Shown: one piece after another, positions 63,875 through 64,000 of the stretch
Layout: each line of letters opens with the position of its first letter
Position numbering within the stretch: the first letter of the stretch is position 1
Source: Pseudoduganella danionis
Lineage (GTDB): Bacteria > Pseudomonadota > Gammaproteobacteria > Burkholderiales > Burkholderiaceae_D
Direction: 5' to 3'
Assembly (NCBI RefSeq): GCF_009720775.1
Contig: NZ_WNKW01000001.1
Span: 1,819,394-1,883,393 of the forward strand
Length of the DNA: 64,000 bases
Notes under the pieces: generated by a model
Seen by the model: the letters and a program-made list of their open reading frames with translations, nothing else
Told to the model about the DNA's origin: nothing
Database searches by the model: none
Position numbers and translations under genes: made by a program

Positions 63875-64000
63875 TGAACTGACCCCAAATAGTTGGACGG
63901 TTTAGTTTGCTAGGCAGCCAAGGGCTGAGTCCTATATTGCACAGGACTCAGCCCTTTTAATTTGAGTTTGATGCGGTCGTGATTGTAATAGTGAATGTAC
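63875..64000 (-). mobile_element. Terminus of an IS3-family (IS150-like) element
   Basis: The end sequence tgaactgaccccaaatag is characteristic of this IS family's terminal inverted repeat. It is followed inward by the last codons of a transposase on the minus strand. A perfect 14-bp inverted repeat (63920-63933 and 63943-63956) lies within the coding end. The other end and any target duplication lie outside the window. Confidence 0.88.
63910..64000 (-). CDS. IS3-family transposase, C-terminal end (partial)
   Basis: The frame entering from the right edge reads YIHYYNHDRIKLKLKGLSP and ends VQYRTQPLAA before TAG. This is the conserved C-terminus of the OrfB integrase of IS150-type elements. 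Only the last 29 residues are in the window; the DDE residues are outside. Confidence 0.9.
   Translation of the reverse strand, partial: YIHYYNHDRIKLKLKGLSPVQYRTQPLAA

Overview
The window looks like chromosomal DNA of a GC-rich betaproteobacterium, most likely in or near the Oxalobacteraceae (Burkholderiales). I infer this from the amino-acid style of the housekeeping proteins, the large set of short-spaced operons, a PEP-CTERM protein and the conserved neighbourhood recJ / prfB / lysS / lolCD / comEC. No rRNA, tRNA or CRISPR array was seen. The only clear mobile DNA is the terminus of an IS3-family element at the right edge.

Layout. 0-8.3 kb: a LysR regulator divergent from a short-chain dehydrogenase; then on the minus strand prfB (with an intact programmed +1 frameshift), a HAD phosphatase and lysS; then a 5'-nucleotidase/cyclic phosphodiesterase lipoprotein and a Sel1-repeat protein. 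8.5-17.3 kb: a branched-chain amino-acid type ABC importer (binding protein, LivH, a LivM-LivG fusion, LivF) that runs by short gaps and stop/start overlaps into a YbaK-type deacylase, a secreted alpha/beta hydrolase and an 8-oxoguanine-deaminase-like amidohydrolase. This suggests a scavenging operon. 17.3-21.5 kb, minus strand: DUF2288, an Xre/RES toxin-antitoxin pair with a promoter-spanning palindrome, recJ and an RpfE-like gene.

21.5-28.8 kb is the most distinctive region. A 2069-residue protein with 14 SdrD-B-like repeats, arranged strictly as alternating A and B types, is followed by a PEP-CTERM protein that carries a Cys/Gln pair resembling thioester adhesin domains. Both are probably surface or matrix proteins. 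28.9-36.7 kb: lolC, lolD, a TatD nuclease, a CsgG-like protein, comEC, a hydrolase and dcd. 36.7-41.8 kb: a Cpx-like envelope-stress module (sensor kinase, response regulator, CpxP/Spy-like protein) with three TTTAC-N5-TTTAC sites (the reverse complement of the CpxR box) in its intergenic regions. It is flanked by small Ser/Gln-rich proteins and an exported intradiol-dioxygenase-like protein.

41.9-59.6 kb is almost all on the minus strand: a three-repeat protein, an arginine/lysine decarboxylase with a terminator-like leader hairpin, DUF4337, folA, a hydrolase, thyA (with a similar leader hairpin), a DEAD-box helicase, a threonine-aldolase-like enzyme, an MsbA-like exporter, an AttH-like protein, an FtsX-type permease without a neighbouring ATPase, DUF4124, an FAD oxidase, DUF2069 and WrbA. 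59.6-64 kb: a YihY membrane protein, a hydrolase, an O-acetylhomoserine sulfhydrylase-like enzyme, a CBS-domain protein and the IS3-family end.
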